The translations under genes were made by a program, and so were the position numbers. This document shows, one piece after another, positions 1-20,200 of a DNA stretch of 64,000 nucleotides. A model generated the notes under the pieces. The model saw only the letters and a program-made list of their open reading frames with translations, did not search any database and was not told where the DNA came from. The number at the start of each line of letters is the position of its first letter. Position 1 is the first letter of the stretch. Origin of the DNA: Branchiostoma belcheri (Eukaryota > Chordata > Leptocardii > Amphioxiformes > Branchiostomatidae); the NCBI RefSeq assembly GCF_001625305.1, contig NW_017802514.1:498491-562490 (forward strand), read 5' to 3'.

Positions 1-7394
<7,394 letters not shown>

Positions 7395-7433
7395 TGTTGT
7401 AGCTGTTACAAGGTCCCACACATCCAAAAATTA

Positions 7434-7444
7434 CCAAGATGGCG
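7434..7444 (-). promoter_or_regulatory. YY1-type motif in U2AF2 leader/promoter
   Basis: On the minus strand this reads CGCCATCTTGG, matching the core YY1 site (GCCATCTT) common at the start of housekeeping genes. It sits about 40-50 bases upstream of the U2AF2 start codon at 7394. Function is inferred from motif and position only. Confidence 0.5.
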
Positions 7445-8436
7445 TCTTCTCCAAAAAAGTGGGAATTACCCAGAAAACCCTGCGAAAAAAAATCATTGAT
7501 CCGGATATGGAGGTACACCATCCGGAAATCGAGTTTGAGCGCGGGAAATTCAAACTTTGTCTCCGCCTTTCTTTTTAGTGCCTTACTCTATATATAGGAC
7601 CCCAAGCTTTTGCACATCATTTAGACGATCGCTAACAGATGCTGCGATGTTGTGACTATCCTTGAATAGCCGTAGACTACTTTCGAAACTGCGTGTAAAG
7701 AGGACGCCCCCCCACACATACACTAGTTTATATAGTTTCCCCAAGGAGGTTTAAAGTAGTCCTTGACTGAAAACGACAGGCTAACGTTAATACCTACCTA
7801 AGTACAGCTAATAAAATCAGGTAGACGGAAGGAAGACTGGAAGTCTAGACAGAACGCATTAAAATCGGAAATGAAATTCGCCTGTGATAAAGTAGCTTTA
7901 ACGAAAGCAGCGACAGAAGACATTAAATCATTATCTAGGACGTACGGACAGACATTATAGCTTATGAGTGTTATTCCTACATATGTTACATAGATCATAC
8001 ATAGGATTCAGATGGCATTCATCATCAAAGAAATAATGATTGTTTAATATTGGAATGTCTGACTCTTTAGAGGATGTGTCCCGATGCTTTGTTTATTTTC
8101 TATCATGTTATGGTTCGACCCGGATGTTTAAGTCTTCATTGACGTATCAAGCCGTGTCTTCTTTTCTAGCTGACCCGTTGAGGCGGTCATTCAGGACACG
8201 GACGTAATTACTGTTATCTCTCTCTGCTCATCTTACACTTTCATGAAGAGCATCCGTCAATTTGGATATCGCTCGGCCGGTTGAAGGGGATCACCCGTTT
8301 GCATCCAACAAAGGATACGACTGATATTGAACATTGGGCTTATATGAGTCATCTGAGCTATGACTATGAGTATGACTCAAGTTCACTCAACTGATTGAAA
8401 CGTGAAAGGATTAACGATAGCAGAGTTGGCCAGTGT

Positions 8437-8700
8437 ATTCACTAGAAAAGTAACATTTGCAAAGCAAATGCATAAAGTTCTCATATGGTTTGCTCTGTTA
8501 ATTCTTACTCCAACACATTCATATATATGGTGACAGGAGTCTAAATCCCTCCTGCTCTGATATTTCAACATTATGTGACCCAACACCAGTATCATGGTAA
8601 CAGACAGTCTGGTTCAGGTCATTGACCTTTCAGTTGGTTTGGAGAAGAAGAAGAGGAAACGTAGCAAAAACAATATGTTTTCCTTTGGTAAACATAAATA
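8437..8700 (+). repeat. Dispersed repeat family, copy 1
   Basis: The element starts near AAGTAACATTTGCAAAGC and ends near TTTGGTAAACATAA. It contains the shared core GGTGACAGGAGTCTAAATCC and a GAAGAAGAAG tract. Four further copies are in the window (29055-29365 minus, 50782-51030 plus, 51303-51601 plus, 59478-59720 minus). It has no clear terminal inverted repeats and no ORF. Confidence 0.75.
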
Positions 8701-10572
8701 TGACTTAAGTTCACTCAACTGATTGAAACGTTAAAGGACTAGCAATAGCAGAGTTGCGTAGATTCATAAAGCAATCAAAACCACGAATGTATTTTGGATC
8801 GATCGACCCTCTATTAGGGAAGAGCGAGTTCTGCCGAGTTGGGATTAGCACTCCCACACTACAGTCGTGATGGGGTTTACAAATTAGATCAGGTTGTAAT
8901 AGTCGTGGGATATCGGCTTATCTCCAAAAATTGCTGGCAATTATTGAGCATCCAAGCACCCGGAATGCATTGGAAAACGATCAGCGACATGCCCTTATGA
9001 CTCTCCCGATACCTCGCGAACTGTTTTTTAAGCCAATATTTGCCAGCGCCCCCCATCCCCACCCCTTTACAGGAGGGTGCGTATTTTCAGCATGTCCATA
9101 TATATCTGCTGAAGAAGTGGGCTCTCTATTTATTTGCGTAGAGTACATTAAACTAACTTACTAGCCACTCGGGTAACGCATCAGTTTTAAATTAGCTCGG
9201 TAATTGCAGAAGGAACTAGTCAACAACGCAATTAGCTCGTCGTCTTGTTCATGGTTTTGTATGAATGCAAGCGTCTTTAGATAGTCTCTTATAAATGGTG
9301 TCAAAAAGGGGACGGTTAAAAGCATTCATGACATGAATTTTCCACGGTTGTTCCAACCCTATGTAAACTCCGCAGATCAAAAATAGACTATTTAGTGTGC
9401 GAAGTCTGACAGGTCTTTGCTAATTATCACATTCCCCATTGCGGCGCGCAAGTCTGTGTTGGTCGAGAAAAAACAACCGTTTGAACGTCGATATTCCGAA
9501 CGAGTTATGGGTGCATAATGTGTTGCGTCGCTTTGAAATGTTCAGATAATTGAAGACCGCGCCGTTATCATTTCAATAGTTAGGCTTGAGGCCGAGACAG
9601 AGATCGTATCCCCGTCATTGATGCAGACAAGCATAATATTGGCTCTGCCAAGGTCGTGTTACGTTGTATCTTTAGGTATCCCGTGTCACCAGCTAGCGCG
9701 AGGCCGTGGGTTGTCACTATGCGGCACAGGAATGACAGGACATAGCTGGAGGGGCACGGTGTTCCCATATGGATTCAAACCTTACGGCGGGAGAATAGAG
9801 CATCACCGCCCGGCTATTCCTGTCTGGGAGGTTTACTCGGTGTTCCGTACGTGCTGACAGCTATTGCCGTTTATGAACAAGCGATGGGGTCAGCGGCATG
9901 GTGTTAAGAGTGCAGGTCAACCCTGACAGTGGTGCCCTGGTCGGCACCGGGATTCATAATACAGGCGTGCGGAGCAGGCGGGCCAAGGACTTCCCTGACT
10001 CCAGCCTTTATATAGTACCTAAGTGCGGCTCGGATGGAAATCCTCTCATCTGCCTATAATCACTACAGTTGTGATCCCTGAATCTTTCGTTACGTAATGG
10101 TCTGAAGCAGCAGAGAGGGCTCGCGGTGTTTTTCTTTTAATTAGACCTGACCAAGGTGACCTCGTCAGGGATGACCAGAGCTGCAAATCAGTTGCGTGTG
10201 GTCGGCCGGGATGACCATTAAGTGGGTTTATTACCTGTCAGTGCTTGATGCATGAGAGGAACTGACCAACCTGAATATTTCTTGACTGATGGAACATCAG
10301 CGAGGCAGACACAAGTGTTCTGATGGACAGTTGCGAGGTTACGCAGATGTACCCACTGCTAGCGCTCAGAATGGGGAAGTATAGAAAAATGCGGACGTCC
10401 GGAAACCAAAGAGTCAAGGTACGACCGAGTGCAGCAGTTTTTTCTGCTGATCTTTCACTGTAGCACTGGGACGCAAGCCAACCGGTCTGCACATACAGAA
10501 AGGGAACTTGCAGAAGAATCAGTTATATATCTTGACGTCCACGCTCTATAGTGCTGTAGTGTCGGAGCCATT

Positions 10573-11841
10573 ATGTTCGGCGTCTCCCTGTTACGTTCCC
10601 TACAAGGATCCTTCCGGACGTGTCATGAGGCAGAGGATGTCTCGGACACAGAGGACATGGCAGGGCCAGACGACAACAACAACAGCAAGTCCAGGAGTGT
10701 CAGTCTTCACCAGATCATCACCAACGACCAAGTCGAACTGTGCGAGATGTTCCTGAATAATCGCGCCCTAGCGGACAGACGTCCAACTGCAGCACAGGTG
10801 GGTAGGTACCTGCCATTGCACGTTGCCGCCATCTTTAGGCGCCCCGAAATTATGGAATTGCTGCTCAGATACGAAGTCCAGCATCCCGACGAAAGAAACA
10901 GTCAGGGTAAAACAGCACTTCACATGACTTTTCTGTACTGGCCTCGGTATAAAATTACAGACACGCAAGGCCACAGCCTTGGAGCAAGGGACGTTGAGAA
11001 ATGTGTGAAATGTTTACAGGCATTGTGCCGATATCATGCTAATTTCAACGCTAAAGACGAGTCTGGAATGACCCCTGTACACTATGCAGCAGCTTTTGAT
11101 ATCTATCAGGCGATTGGTCTCCTCTCTGAGGCAGGTGCCGATATGAACGCGCAGGATTCAAATGGAAGAACTCCTCTGGCCGTGGCAGCGTCCATGGCAC
11201 ACCTCGACACCGTGCGGCATCTTCTTGAACTGCAGGTGTCGGTGGATGTTACAGGACGAGATGGTCGCACCGCCCTGCACCAGGCAGTGGTGGCTTGTTC
11301 ATACAGACAAAGCGACGGGGTGGAATGCGTGGAGTTACTTTTGGAATCCGGAGTCCAACTCTCGCCCAGAGACCACAATGGCGTGACGCCGCTCCACCTA
11401 GCGAGCCGAGAAGGCAACGACAGGCTCATCAGAATTCTGATCGACCACGGAGCAGACACGGATGTCTCTACTTACGATAACGCTCAAACACCACTGTTTC
11501 ACTTCCTCGACAATCCGCTGAATAGAAGCAAAACAGCTACGCTTCACATGCTGCTGAAGGAAACCTGCTGCATCCAGGCGTTCGACCGGAACGGTGGACT
11601 TCCAGCGTTGTTAGAAGAGGAATGGAGTTGCTGGCGAGATCGGCTACTAGAAGCCTCCAGACACCCTGCAGATCTCAAGAGGATCTGTTTGCATGCGATA
11701 CGGAGAGTACTGAGGATGAAGAGACGTGGACTAGATACGCTGGTTCAGGATAACGTGTTGAGATTACCTCCATCTATAAGTGCGGGAATATTCAACCCAG
11801 AATGCGTTAGACACTGCCCTCTTCATGACCATATTGATTAA
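10573..11841 (+). CDS. Intronless ankyrin-repeat and SOCS-box protein (ASB-like)
   Basis: This is a single open frame of 422 codons. Ankyrin-type repeats run from about residue 70 to 325, with hallmarks such as LPLHVAA, GKTALHM, GMTPVHYAA, GRTPLAVAA, GRTALHQAV and GVTPLHLA. The C-terminal part has a SOCS-box-like segment (LKRICLHAIRRVL followed by LRLPPSI), resembling the elongin-binding BC box and a Cul5-box-like LPxP. In the ASB family such proteins are substrate receptors of Cullin-5 ubiquitin ligases. The substrate is unknown here and the exact ASB subtype cannot be assigned. The first in-frame ATG at 10573 is used; a start at Met29 (MAGPDD) is also possible. The lack of introns contrasts with every other gene in the window and may reflect retroposition. 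Confidence 0.85.
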   Translation: MFGVSLLRSLQGSFRTCHEAEDVSDTEDMAGPDDNNNSKSRSVSLHQIITNDQVELCEMFLNNRALADRRPTAAQVGRYLPLHVAAIFRRPEIMELLLRYEVQHPDERNSQGKTALHMTFLYWPRYKITDTQGHSLGARDVEKCVKCLQALCRYHANFNAKDESGMTPVHYAAAFDIYQAIGLLSEAGADMNAQDSNGRTPLAVAASMAHLDTVRHLLELQVSVDVTGRDGRTALHQAVVACSYRQSDGVECVELLLESGVQLSPRDHNGVTPLHLASREGNDRLIRILIDHGADTDVSTYDNAQTPLFHFLDNPLNRSKTATLHMLLKETCCIQAFDRNGGLPALLEEEWSCWRDRLLEASRHPADLKRICLHAIRRVLRMKRRGLDTLVQDNVLRLPPSISAGIFNPECVRHCPLHDHID

Positions 11842-14800
11842 TTGATTGGTTACCCAGATAGATGTGGTCGAGTTTCTGCTCTTGAATTTGGAATTCTAAA
11901 ACTCATGGAAACCATGGCGATCTTATATACATGTACTAATGACTATCTTCACCGAGCGGTTCAAAGGGAGAAGTAGCTGTAAAAAGATGGACTAGGAATT
12001 AATATGAGGATCAATGATGATGATGTCTTTTGTTGTTACGTTGGTCATCTTTTCCCTCGTTTCTGTCTACATCAGTGAGCAGTTTATGTAGCAGTATGGC
12101 AGATTCAACTTCTTCGATGATGATCGTTATGATGATGAGGATTGAAGATCAAGAAAAATCTTGTTTGAAAATGCAACAGTCTATTGGTTATTTCTTTTAA
12201 ATCGTAAATGCCTCGTGCCATGATGATCGAATTCGAAAGCCTATCGCAATGGGAAACTTGCCATCACATTGCATAAATGCGATACCAACAACGGACGCTA
12301 GATGGTGCTTATCCTTCGACACCACCGGTAGAACCAAGCCAAACGTAAAGTACCATATTGATAGCAGTGCAGGGATAACAAAGCTTTCCAACCACGTATA
12401 CGGTCTGTTTGTTGTACAATGGTTCCCAGTGCGTAATTTCAAGCCTTATGTGATGTGTTTGGTTGGAAATCAGTCGAGCTTACGTATAGATGGAATAGAA
12501 TTCTGGAGTATAGCTTGGTTAAAGTATTAAAACAGTCACAACATGACAATTATCTACCATCCAGACGACATGAATTTCGCTCCTCGGGCAAGCTGCTATA
12601 TGATAATCACTTCTGCTTTTATTTGGCTTGTAGAAATACCTGAGAATGCCTACGTAACAATTTAGCCATTTATCATTTGATACCGTGACAAATGCGTTTG
12701 TGGGGATTATATTAGACCATATGCATAAATGCATTCTTTTGCGCCATTGGACCCGGAGTTTGGATCGGTCACCGCCCCCTGAACTGCTATAGTGGATAGT
12801 GAACTATATGCCTTGTATGTTGATAACCTGAAAAGGCACGCATGGAAGCAAGTTATCTAAATACTAGGTTGTTCATCGTAGGGGTCAGTGACCGCATATG
12901 AATAAAACTCTGGATGGGGAATGCAATGCCAATCCCTCATAGCAATGTATGATCTCACATAATTCACACGAACGCTCCACATGTACAACGTTTATATAAA
13001 CCTGTATTTTGTGACTGCTAGCACCACAGATTTTTGTCGCCGATCGAGGCATCTTATATTATGTTACCGTGACCTGTAAATCCAAAGCTATGATAAACCA
13101 GCGAATTCTTAAAGATCGTGTTTCAAAATCCGAAGCTAACTCGACACCAGCGCTGTCATTCGTGACGTCATACATGAAGTACTTAGCCTCGCCCAGCTAG
13201 GCAAAGTGTTCTCTCCAGCCGACCAAAATCCCCTGGCATGCTGTCTCTCTATTTGGCCGATTTTTACTCGAGCTCTGGAGAGCCGCCTCCTGAAACCTGG
13301 TAGACTCGGGCTAGTTCTTTCAGACACTCCATGCGACTTCAGCATTACCTCCATGACTTCAGCAAACACGGTTCCTCTGTATTAATATTTGTGCGTAGTG
13401 ACGTTTCAAATTTGGACAATTTGAAAGACTTAATTCAGTGCTGAACATTGTCAATGGTCCTTTGTCAACTCCATGATTCATCGATCTCGATGCCTTAACT
13501 CGGCGCCACACAACACATGCAACTTGGCGACAGTTATAACATTGTGTTATGTCCCCAATGACTATTGCGTTGGTCTGTCCTATTTGCCACGTCAATGCAG
13601 TAGAGCCCATTATGTCAAAATAAGCTTACAGAAGAAAGCACCTTCTTATGATTTTAGAGACAATCCTAAATGTTCCACCTGTCGATGTGGCGTTGGCGTT
13701 GTCAGACACGTTTTGTGAGGTTACCTGCGCATGTAATTAGCTGCTCTTTGTTGACATACTGACAAAGGTCATGTTTTGCCAGCGGAACGGGTGTGGTGTT
13801 TTTATTGTTCACAATAATGCGCGCCTTTTCTATTCTTAGCTGCTATGTAGCCCCCATAGCAGGCTTCGCGGAGGGTATATCGATATCGCCATTGTTCGCT
13901 ATCATATGTTTTCTGATTTCTGCCACTTTAGATAAAATACGGTACCTAAACGGTAAATGGGCATTAGACATTCCACCAAAGACTGTACGAGTATGTACTA
14001 GTTTCATCCTGTGCTACATATAGTCTTTTGTTTACATGTAACGCTGTTAACGTTAGAGTAGTTCTAGATACCGTGCATGCAGTGTATCACATACATTTTT
14101 TTTGTTGAAGCGAAGATGTTATAAAAACGCTGCCTGGCGCCCAGAACATTGTACAAAATGTTGTTATTGAAAGGACTGAAATGCGAAGAGGACGATTAGG
14201 AATAGGAAAAAAACGGCATAGTAATAGCGTCCACCGCGGTGTCTGGAGTGGAGACTATCGATGATTACCCGTCTGTTCGGTCAGACGTACGCGTGCAGGG
14301 TGTGTGAAGGGCCCGGGTCAATGCGTGATCAAGGACGTCACAGGGGGTGCGGCTACCGTGCTACGCGCTGGTTGGCTGTTTGGTTCATGGCAGTCTTTGG
14401 TCGGCACTTGGACATGATTTCCATTTCGTTGGATGTGTGCGGTTTTCTGAGTGCCATCGTTTCAAGGTTTGCTTTGATCACAAGAAAATGAAAGGAACCT
14501 TGGAAATAAAACTCATGACGCAAGTTCGGTGCAGAGACGTACAAGAACATGATTAATACATGACGTTGCTATCGGCGCTATCTTGGCTGTAGATCAGGCC
14601 ACTACACACATCCTATCCGGGTAATATCGATCATTGCCTCAGGACTCTCTTTCCAACAGTCCCTGTGCATAGGCCAGGTAGATAGCTTGACTGTACAATA
14701 GTCTGTAATTTAATTTATATCGGGGTGTAAGCACGAGATATACGACAATCCAACCTTCTTGGACAATCACGATCTTATCATCACACCACCTCTGTGCTTT

Positions 14801-17292
14801 CCTCATATACGTTATCGAATAAAACAATTGGTGGCCGTGAAGAACAAAGGAGGCCATATAATATTGATAACATAATTATTCACTCATATAAAATCAGTGG
14901 GAACAGGACGGTTTAGATATCGAAATAAAATCTAATGTCGTATGTCATGGAGAATTTGATGTTCGTTTTTCTGAGCGACAAGATGCATGAAGAAGAACAG
15001 TCATATTTGAAATTATATCAGGTGCTATAAAGTATTGCTGTGAGACGATTGCTGTACTAGTATGAATCATGAAGCAGGAATAGATACACGTGCCACGATG
15101 TTGCGCAACCGATATGCTCGAGAGGCATGTAATGAGTAGGTAACGAATATCAAACATGTACTCTGCATTTTGGCCCCCGTGTCTGTGCGTGTAAGCACTC
15201 GTGTAAATGACATCACAACGCGTGGGCATTTGTACATGGCCCTGGACACGTGCCCAACGTGACGTTGTTGTTAGTATTCTGCAAGTTTCTCGGTTGTGAC
15301 CATCTCGTGATCACTTTGTGTTACAACTGTTGAACCGAGGTTTGTTTTTCCCATCGCCGCCATAGCGGCACATCCTTTCACGTGCACTCAAATCCGTGCG
15401 AGATTCAAACTGCGGAGTGGGATAACTTCAATTTGACTTCAGTTGTATTTAACGTTCCACGAACTTTATATAAGCTTATAAAGTGTTTTCTTCTTCGTTG
15501 AAATCTTTGTCATCATTACACTCCATTTGGGCACCATTACCTTATTTATACCCGGTCCTATATTAGCGTGAGGGCAAAGGTCACAATTTAGAAAGTGTCA
15601 TCACTTACCAAAATATTTGCCCGGTTAAATATTCGCTCACAACCGTTACAAGGACACACACCTCCTTCTACCATTCTTTTATTCAATAAAATCAAAGAAC
15701 TCCACAACTGCTTGTTTCGGTTGAGTCCGAAAAAAACTGAGAAACAACATCGGAAAAGCACACTGATTTTGACGCATAAAACTGGAACAAATACAATTTG
15801 TCGGTACCTTATTCATGAGTGGCAACAGAACATATGGCGGCATAACACATTATTAAAAGAATGGAGCGTAACTTGTAAGTTGTTATCAGTGCTAACGTTA
15901 CTAACGTTATATTATCTGCTTCACTGAAATGTAGTCAGTCAGATAAGCCCTTGTGATTTACTCAATACCGTTGAACTAGTTGAAGGAGTGGTAAGAAAGA
16001 AATTTCAGAAACCTGTTTCACCTGAGGGGTTAGCCTGATTGAATGTTTATGTGTAAACAATAAGGCTATAGTATAGGCAATACATGTACCTTGGTGAATA
16101 ATGGCGGGGAAAGGTGTTACAGATTGCGTTGTCAGTTTGGCGCCGCTTCAGTGATTGAGGGTAATGGTAACTGGCTGGTAATAGCCCACTGAGTGAATGA
16201 TTCTATCGTAACCTGAAATTTTCACTCTTGGCAAAATAAATTGACAAAATTTGTGACTGAGGGAGAGAGAAAGTGCGAAACCATTGATTGATTGAATGTA
16301 GCGTTGCTGATATGGTCTATTTTATGTCCGTTCATTCATTCATTCATCCGCGTAATTTTGAGCGTTTGAAAGTAAAACATGGCTTCGAAGAAAATGATCA
16401 CAAAATAACCTTGGCCAATTGCAACCTCTGTCTGTGACGGATCGGACTTTTCTTGACAACACACTCATTTCTTGTTCTTCCGGGCGTCTACCGAAGCGCC
16501 CACTCAACCGGCGGCAACCGGTTTTCCAGCGTTCGCTTCATGACGCGATAGAGTTACTCACTCTGTGATCATGCCATTTCCTCATACCGCCGTAGTGAAG
16601 AGCACTCACAACTAGGAGGGATACAATATGTCATGTGTCACAGCTTTTCAGCTTTATTCACTTTTAATGATCAAACAAATATTTCAAAATCGTCGTCTAC
16701 AATGTTTTAATTCAACATTAATGTATTTGATTTATATTAAATAGTATTATGATCAGAGCATTGGGCTTGTAATGAAAAATATCGTCAACATTGTTGGTTT
16801 TTCACTAGTCACCCGATTCGTCATTCCTCCCACTAAGCTATCCCGTGCTCACTGCATGAACAACATGGCTTCCCCACATGCATGGCACACCCCCAAAACC
16901 TGACAGCAAATTGACCAATGAGAGGGCGGGATTAGTGGGCCTTTCTCAGTACTCGATGTTGATTGGTCGGCTCAAATTTGGCGCCCGGGGGAGTGGCCCA
17001 TGTCGGCGGAGTACTGCTAAAAGTGCCTACGCGAATAAGAAGTAGTCCAAAGAATATGTTATAATTTTGAACCTTTTTTGACGTATTCTTGCCAGTTTTG
17101 CGAGATCCATAGAAACAAATTGTATATGTCTTTGCATTGAAGGGACATTTGCTTTGGAATTATCATGCCCGAATGGCTATCTTATGTCAGAATTGTATCA
17201 TGGGCGGAATGATATTGAGTTCGAGCAGTGTGTCGTCCGCTTAGTGACAAATTTGCCAGCGCCCAAAAATTCGTCAGTCGAGAAAATCTACA
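11842..17292. other. Intergenic, 5.4 kb, no gene recognised
   Basis: The first part is probably the 3' UTR of the ASB-like gene. The rest has only short spurious ORFs on both strands, AT-rich patches and a short CATT microsatellite near 16330. The last 400 bases look like the SLC34 promoter. I saw no RNA gene or transposon ends. Confidence 0.6.
16915..16986 (+). promoter_or_regulatory. Putative SLC34 promoter elements (CCAAT, GC box, inverted CCAAT, E2F-like)
   Basis: Within 75 bases there is CCAAT at 16915, GGGCGG at 16924, an inverted CCAAT (ATTGG) at 16962 and TTTGGCGC near 16979. The cluster lies 300-380 bases upstream of the SLC34 start codon. No clear TATA box is seen. These are motif matches only. 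Confidence 0.4.
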
Positions 17293-20200
17293 ATGGCTTC
17301 GCCAACGTCGTCCGCTGCTACCTCAGCTGCTACGACCCCGAGTGGGTCACCTTCGTCTACAAGACGACTGATAAAGCCAGATACTCCACCGCCACCTTAC
17401 AGTGAGAAAGCCAAATATGAGGTAAGGGCTATTTCTTTTTTTCCGGTGTGTTTTTGGCGTCGAAATTTGCCGGCCGGCATCACCACGTTTTTTGCCGCTT
17501 TCACTAACCGGTCTTTGTCTACCTTATAGGGGAACCGTCTGCTGCCTGTTCCGGAAGGAACCATCACCGTTCAAGTTGAAAGGGACTATCCAACGACAAA
17601 AACACCGATCGACGATCCATGGGCACTGCCAGAGTTGCAAGATACAGATGTGAAATGGGCAGGTGAGAAAATAATTCCATCAAACCTTTCCTTAGAAATA
17701 CAGTGCTGTACACGAAAAAAAGGCGGGATTTTCTGTCCGCCAGATTTCCGCTCCAAGAACCCGTCTGTCCCCGGCTATTCGCGTGACTAAACTTGCCGGG
17801 CCACGTGCGTGAATTAAGGCAAACCTTTGTGTCTTTGCCTTTGAATTTTAACGTCTAGATCGCCTGTATGATCACCGCCAGTAATTCACAAGGAGTGAAA
17901 TACGTTTGTTGTTTCAACAACATAACCATATACGCGTGAAGTCGCATCGTAAAATTTCGTCTGCACTAGTGCCCCTATGATCATACCCCCGTTGTTTTGT
18001 CGATAAAACGATAAAATGATTTGTTCTGCCTTTTTTCTACCACAATAAAATTATAATATTGTGATTCAAGGAATAGGAATAGATTTTGACGATGTTTCTC
18101 GCGATTGCTCAGAATCAGGAGCCGCGCGCCACATGAATTTTTCATGAGTGTAGTGCTAAAATCAAATCGCCCTTCCCGGCTTTGCATGTACGTGTTGAAA
18201 ATAAGATCTAAATGTAAGATGTGAACAATTCTGCCTCGAAATTTCAAATCGTATGGCTTCTATGGTGAATTTTTAATGGTTTCCTTCTTAGTGCACACTG
18301 CACGGGGCAAAATTCTACACAAACGCACTGCACTTGAAAACCTAAGCATCCGCCCTGTTTTCGGATCATCCTTATTTCGCCCAGTGAATCCAAAAAATTT
18401 AACCATCCCACGCATGAATATGCTGTTTTAAGTAGTCCAGTCCAATTATAACGCCGAGTTTTCTTCAAAACGATTCTATGGCCCACTCTAGACGAAGCAT
18501 TTCGCGACAGCGGTAACTGCCGACAGCGGCACGCCGACAGCAGGAACGCCGTCTAGAGAGGATTCCCGACAGCGTAGTCCCGCTGTCATGAAATTTTCTG
18601 ACGACAGCTCCAAAGTTGTCGGCCGACAACTCAGCGGGAGTCCCCGACAACTTAAAGTGCGTATAGAGAACTCCCGACAGCGGGAGGTCAGGGTTCAGTT
18701 TGTCACAGAGCATCTAAAATGTTCCCCTCGACATCCTGAAGCGCCTGTAAAACTCTGTATCGCACAGTGTGCCTTGAACAAATTTTTGCCAAAAGGTCGC
18801 GGGTTTCTTAACGTATCGCCAGATCCTCCGGTGGACAGGATCACCACCTTTTGCCAAAGCAATGGCAGCGGGGAGGTAAGCAGGGTGACGTGTCAGCAAC
18901 ATCTCCCGGTATCTCAACCGTCTCCTGCGTGCACCCCTTGCTCGTCGCCTCATATTGGACAAGACGAGAGTGACTAACATAAAGAAAAACATCTGACACA
19001 CGGCGAGGAAAAACATTGGCGGCTCCCCCGCCATTTTGGATTTCACGCGTTAGAACATTCGGATGTTCGATGTTCGATGCAAAGAGATTTGTGTGTATAA
19101 AGACGTCGCGACAGCGGCGTCCCGACAGCGGGAAATATCGCCGCTGTCGCGAAATGCTTCGTCTAGAGTGGGCCTATATTTAGGGATTTGGTAACGGTTA
19201 GAATCGGCGGCTGATTGCTATTCATGGGGCGGGTATCATGTGTGCTTCACGTGGCGCGAGTCTGGCTCCTGCATGCGCCGACAGCTGATCGATGACGTCA
19301 GGTTCGCCTGTAGTACCTGCTCAGGCGTGGCGCTTCCCGTGCGTTTCCGTATGCAGTGTACATCCGCTTGCGTTTTTTTTTCCGTGAAAAAGATAATAAT
19401 CTGACGAATTTTTGGTGGAAGTGATAAAAAATGTTGTTTGTAACGTTTATGAAGTGCTAAACTAGGAAAAGTATTGTCTCTATCGCACCCTTGCGTTTCT
19501 CTAAAAGACAAAGCCAAATGGTACAATCCGCACCACGTGCGTGGCCGGCTAATCAAAGAATTCCGACTTTCCATTTTAGGATTATTTTTCGCCAGTTTGT
19601 TAGAAGGATTACATGTGGATAAAGTCCTTCTGGTCTTACAAGTGTTAAATATGTATACAGCTCCAAGAAGTACCAATAGGACACTGGAAAGGCTCAAAAC
19701 ACAAAGCAGATGTATATTTGTTATCTTGAGGAATTTTTATTGTCCCATCCATCCAGTTTTGCCCTTTATGCACTACTTCACAATCTTGCGCTAGAAGCTT
19801 ACTTGGGTCAACTGCAAAAGTCAAACACAATCTTGTTGAAGCAACATCCCTAGAGCATGCGTGTGTAGAGTGTGCCTATTGGTTTGCGTCCCCTGCACTT
19901 GTTTGGTTACATAAGGTTTCACGTGCAGCCCATCCCTTTAACAGCCAAGAGCAAAGGCCAATTGGCAGTATGCCATTGATAGGGCCTAACAAAATAAATG
20001 TTGTGTTTCCTATTACAGTCCAGAAAAAATTAGGGTCGGTAGGTAGGGATTCACTTTTTTTTTTTTNTTTTTTTAGNNNNNNNNNNNNNNNNNNNNGGGG
20101 GGGGAAGCCATTGCATTTTGTCTTTTCCAAACACAAATGGAGGTCATTTCCTGCAACTTCAGTTCTACATTTTCTGTACAACTGCAGATGTATAAGGCAG

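Larger units (their letters stand above)
7395..10572. other. Intergenic between U2AF2 and the ASB-like gene
   Basis: No ORF here looks like a real gene. The region holds the U2AF2 upstream sequence, one copy of a dispersed repeat (8437-8700) and a pair of direct repeats flanking it (about 8373-8430 and 8702-8757). The remaining sequence shows no recognisable structure. Confidence 0.6.
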
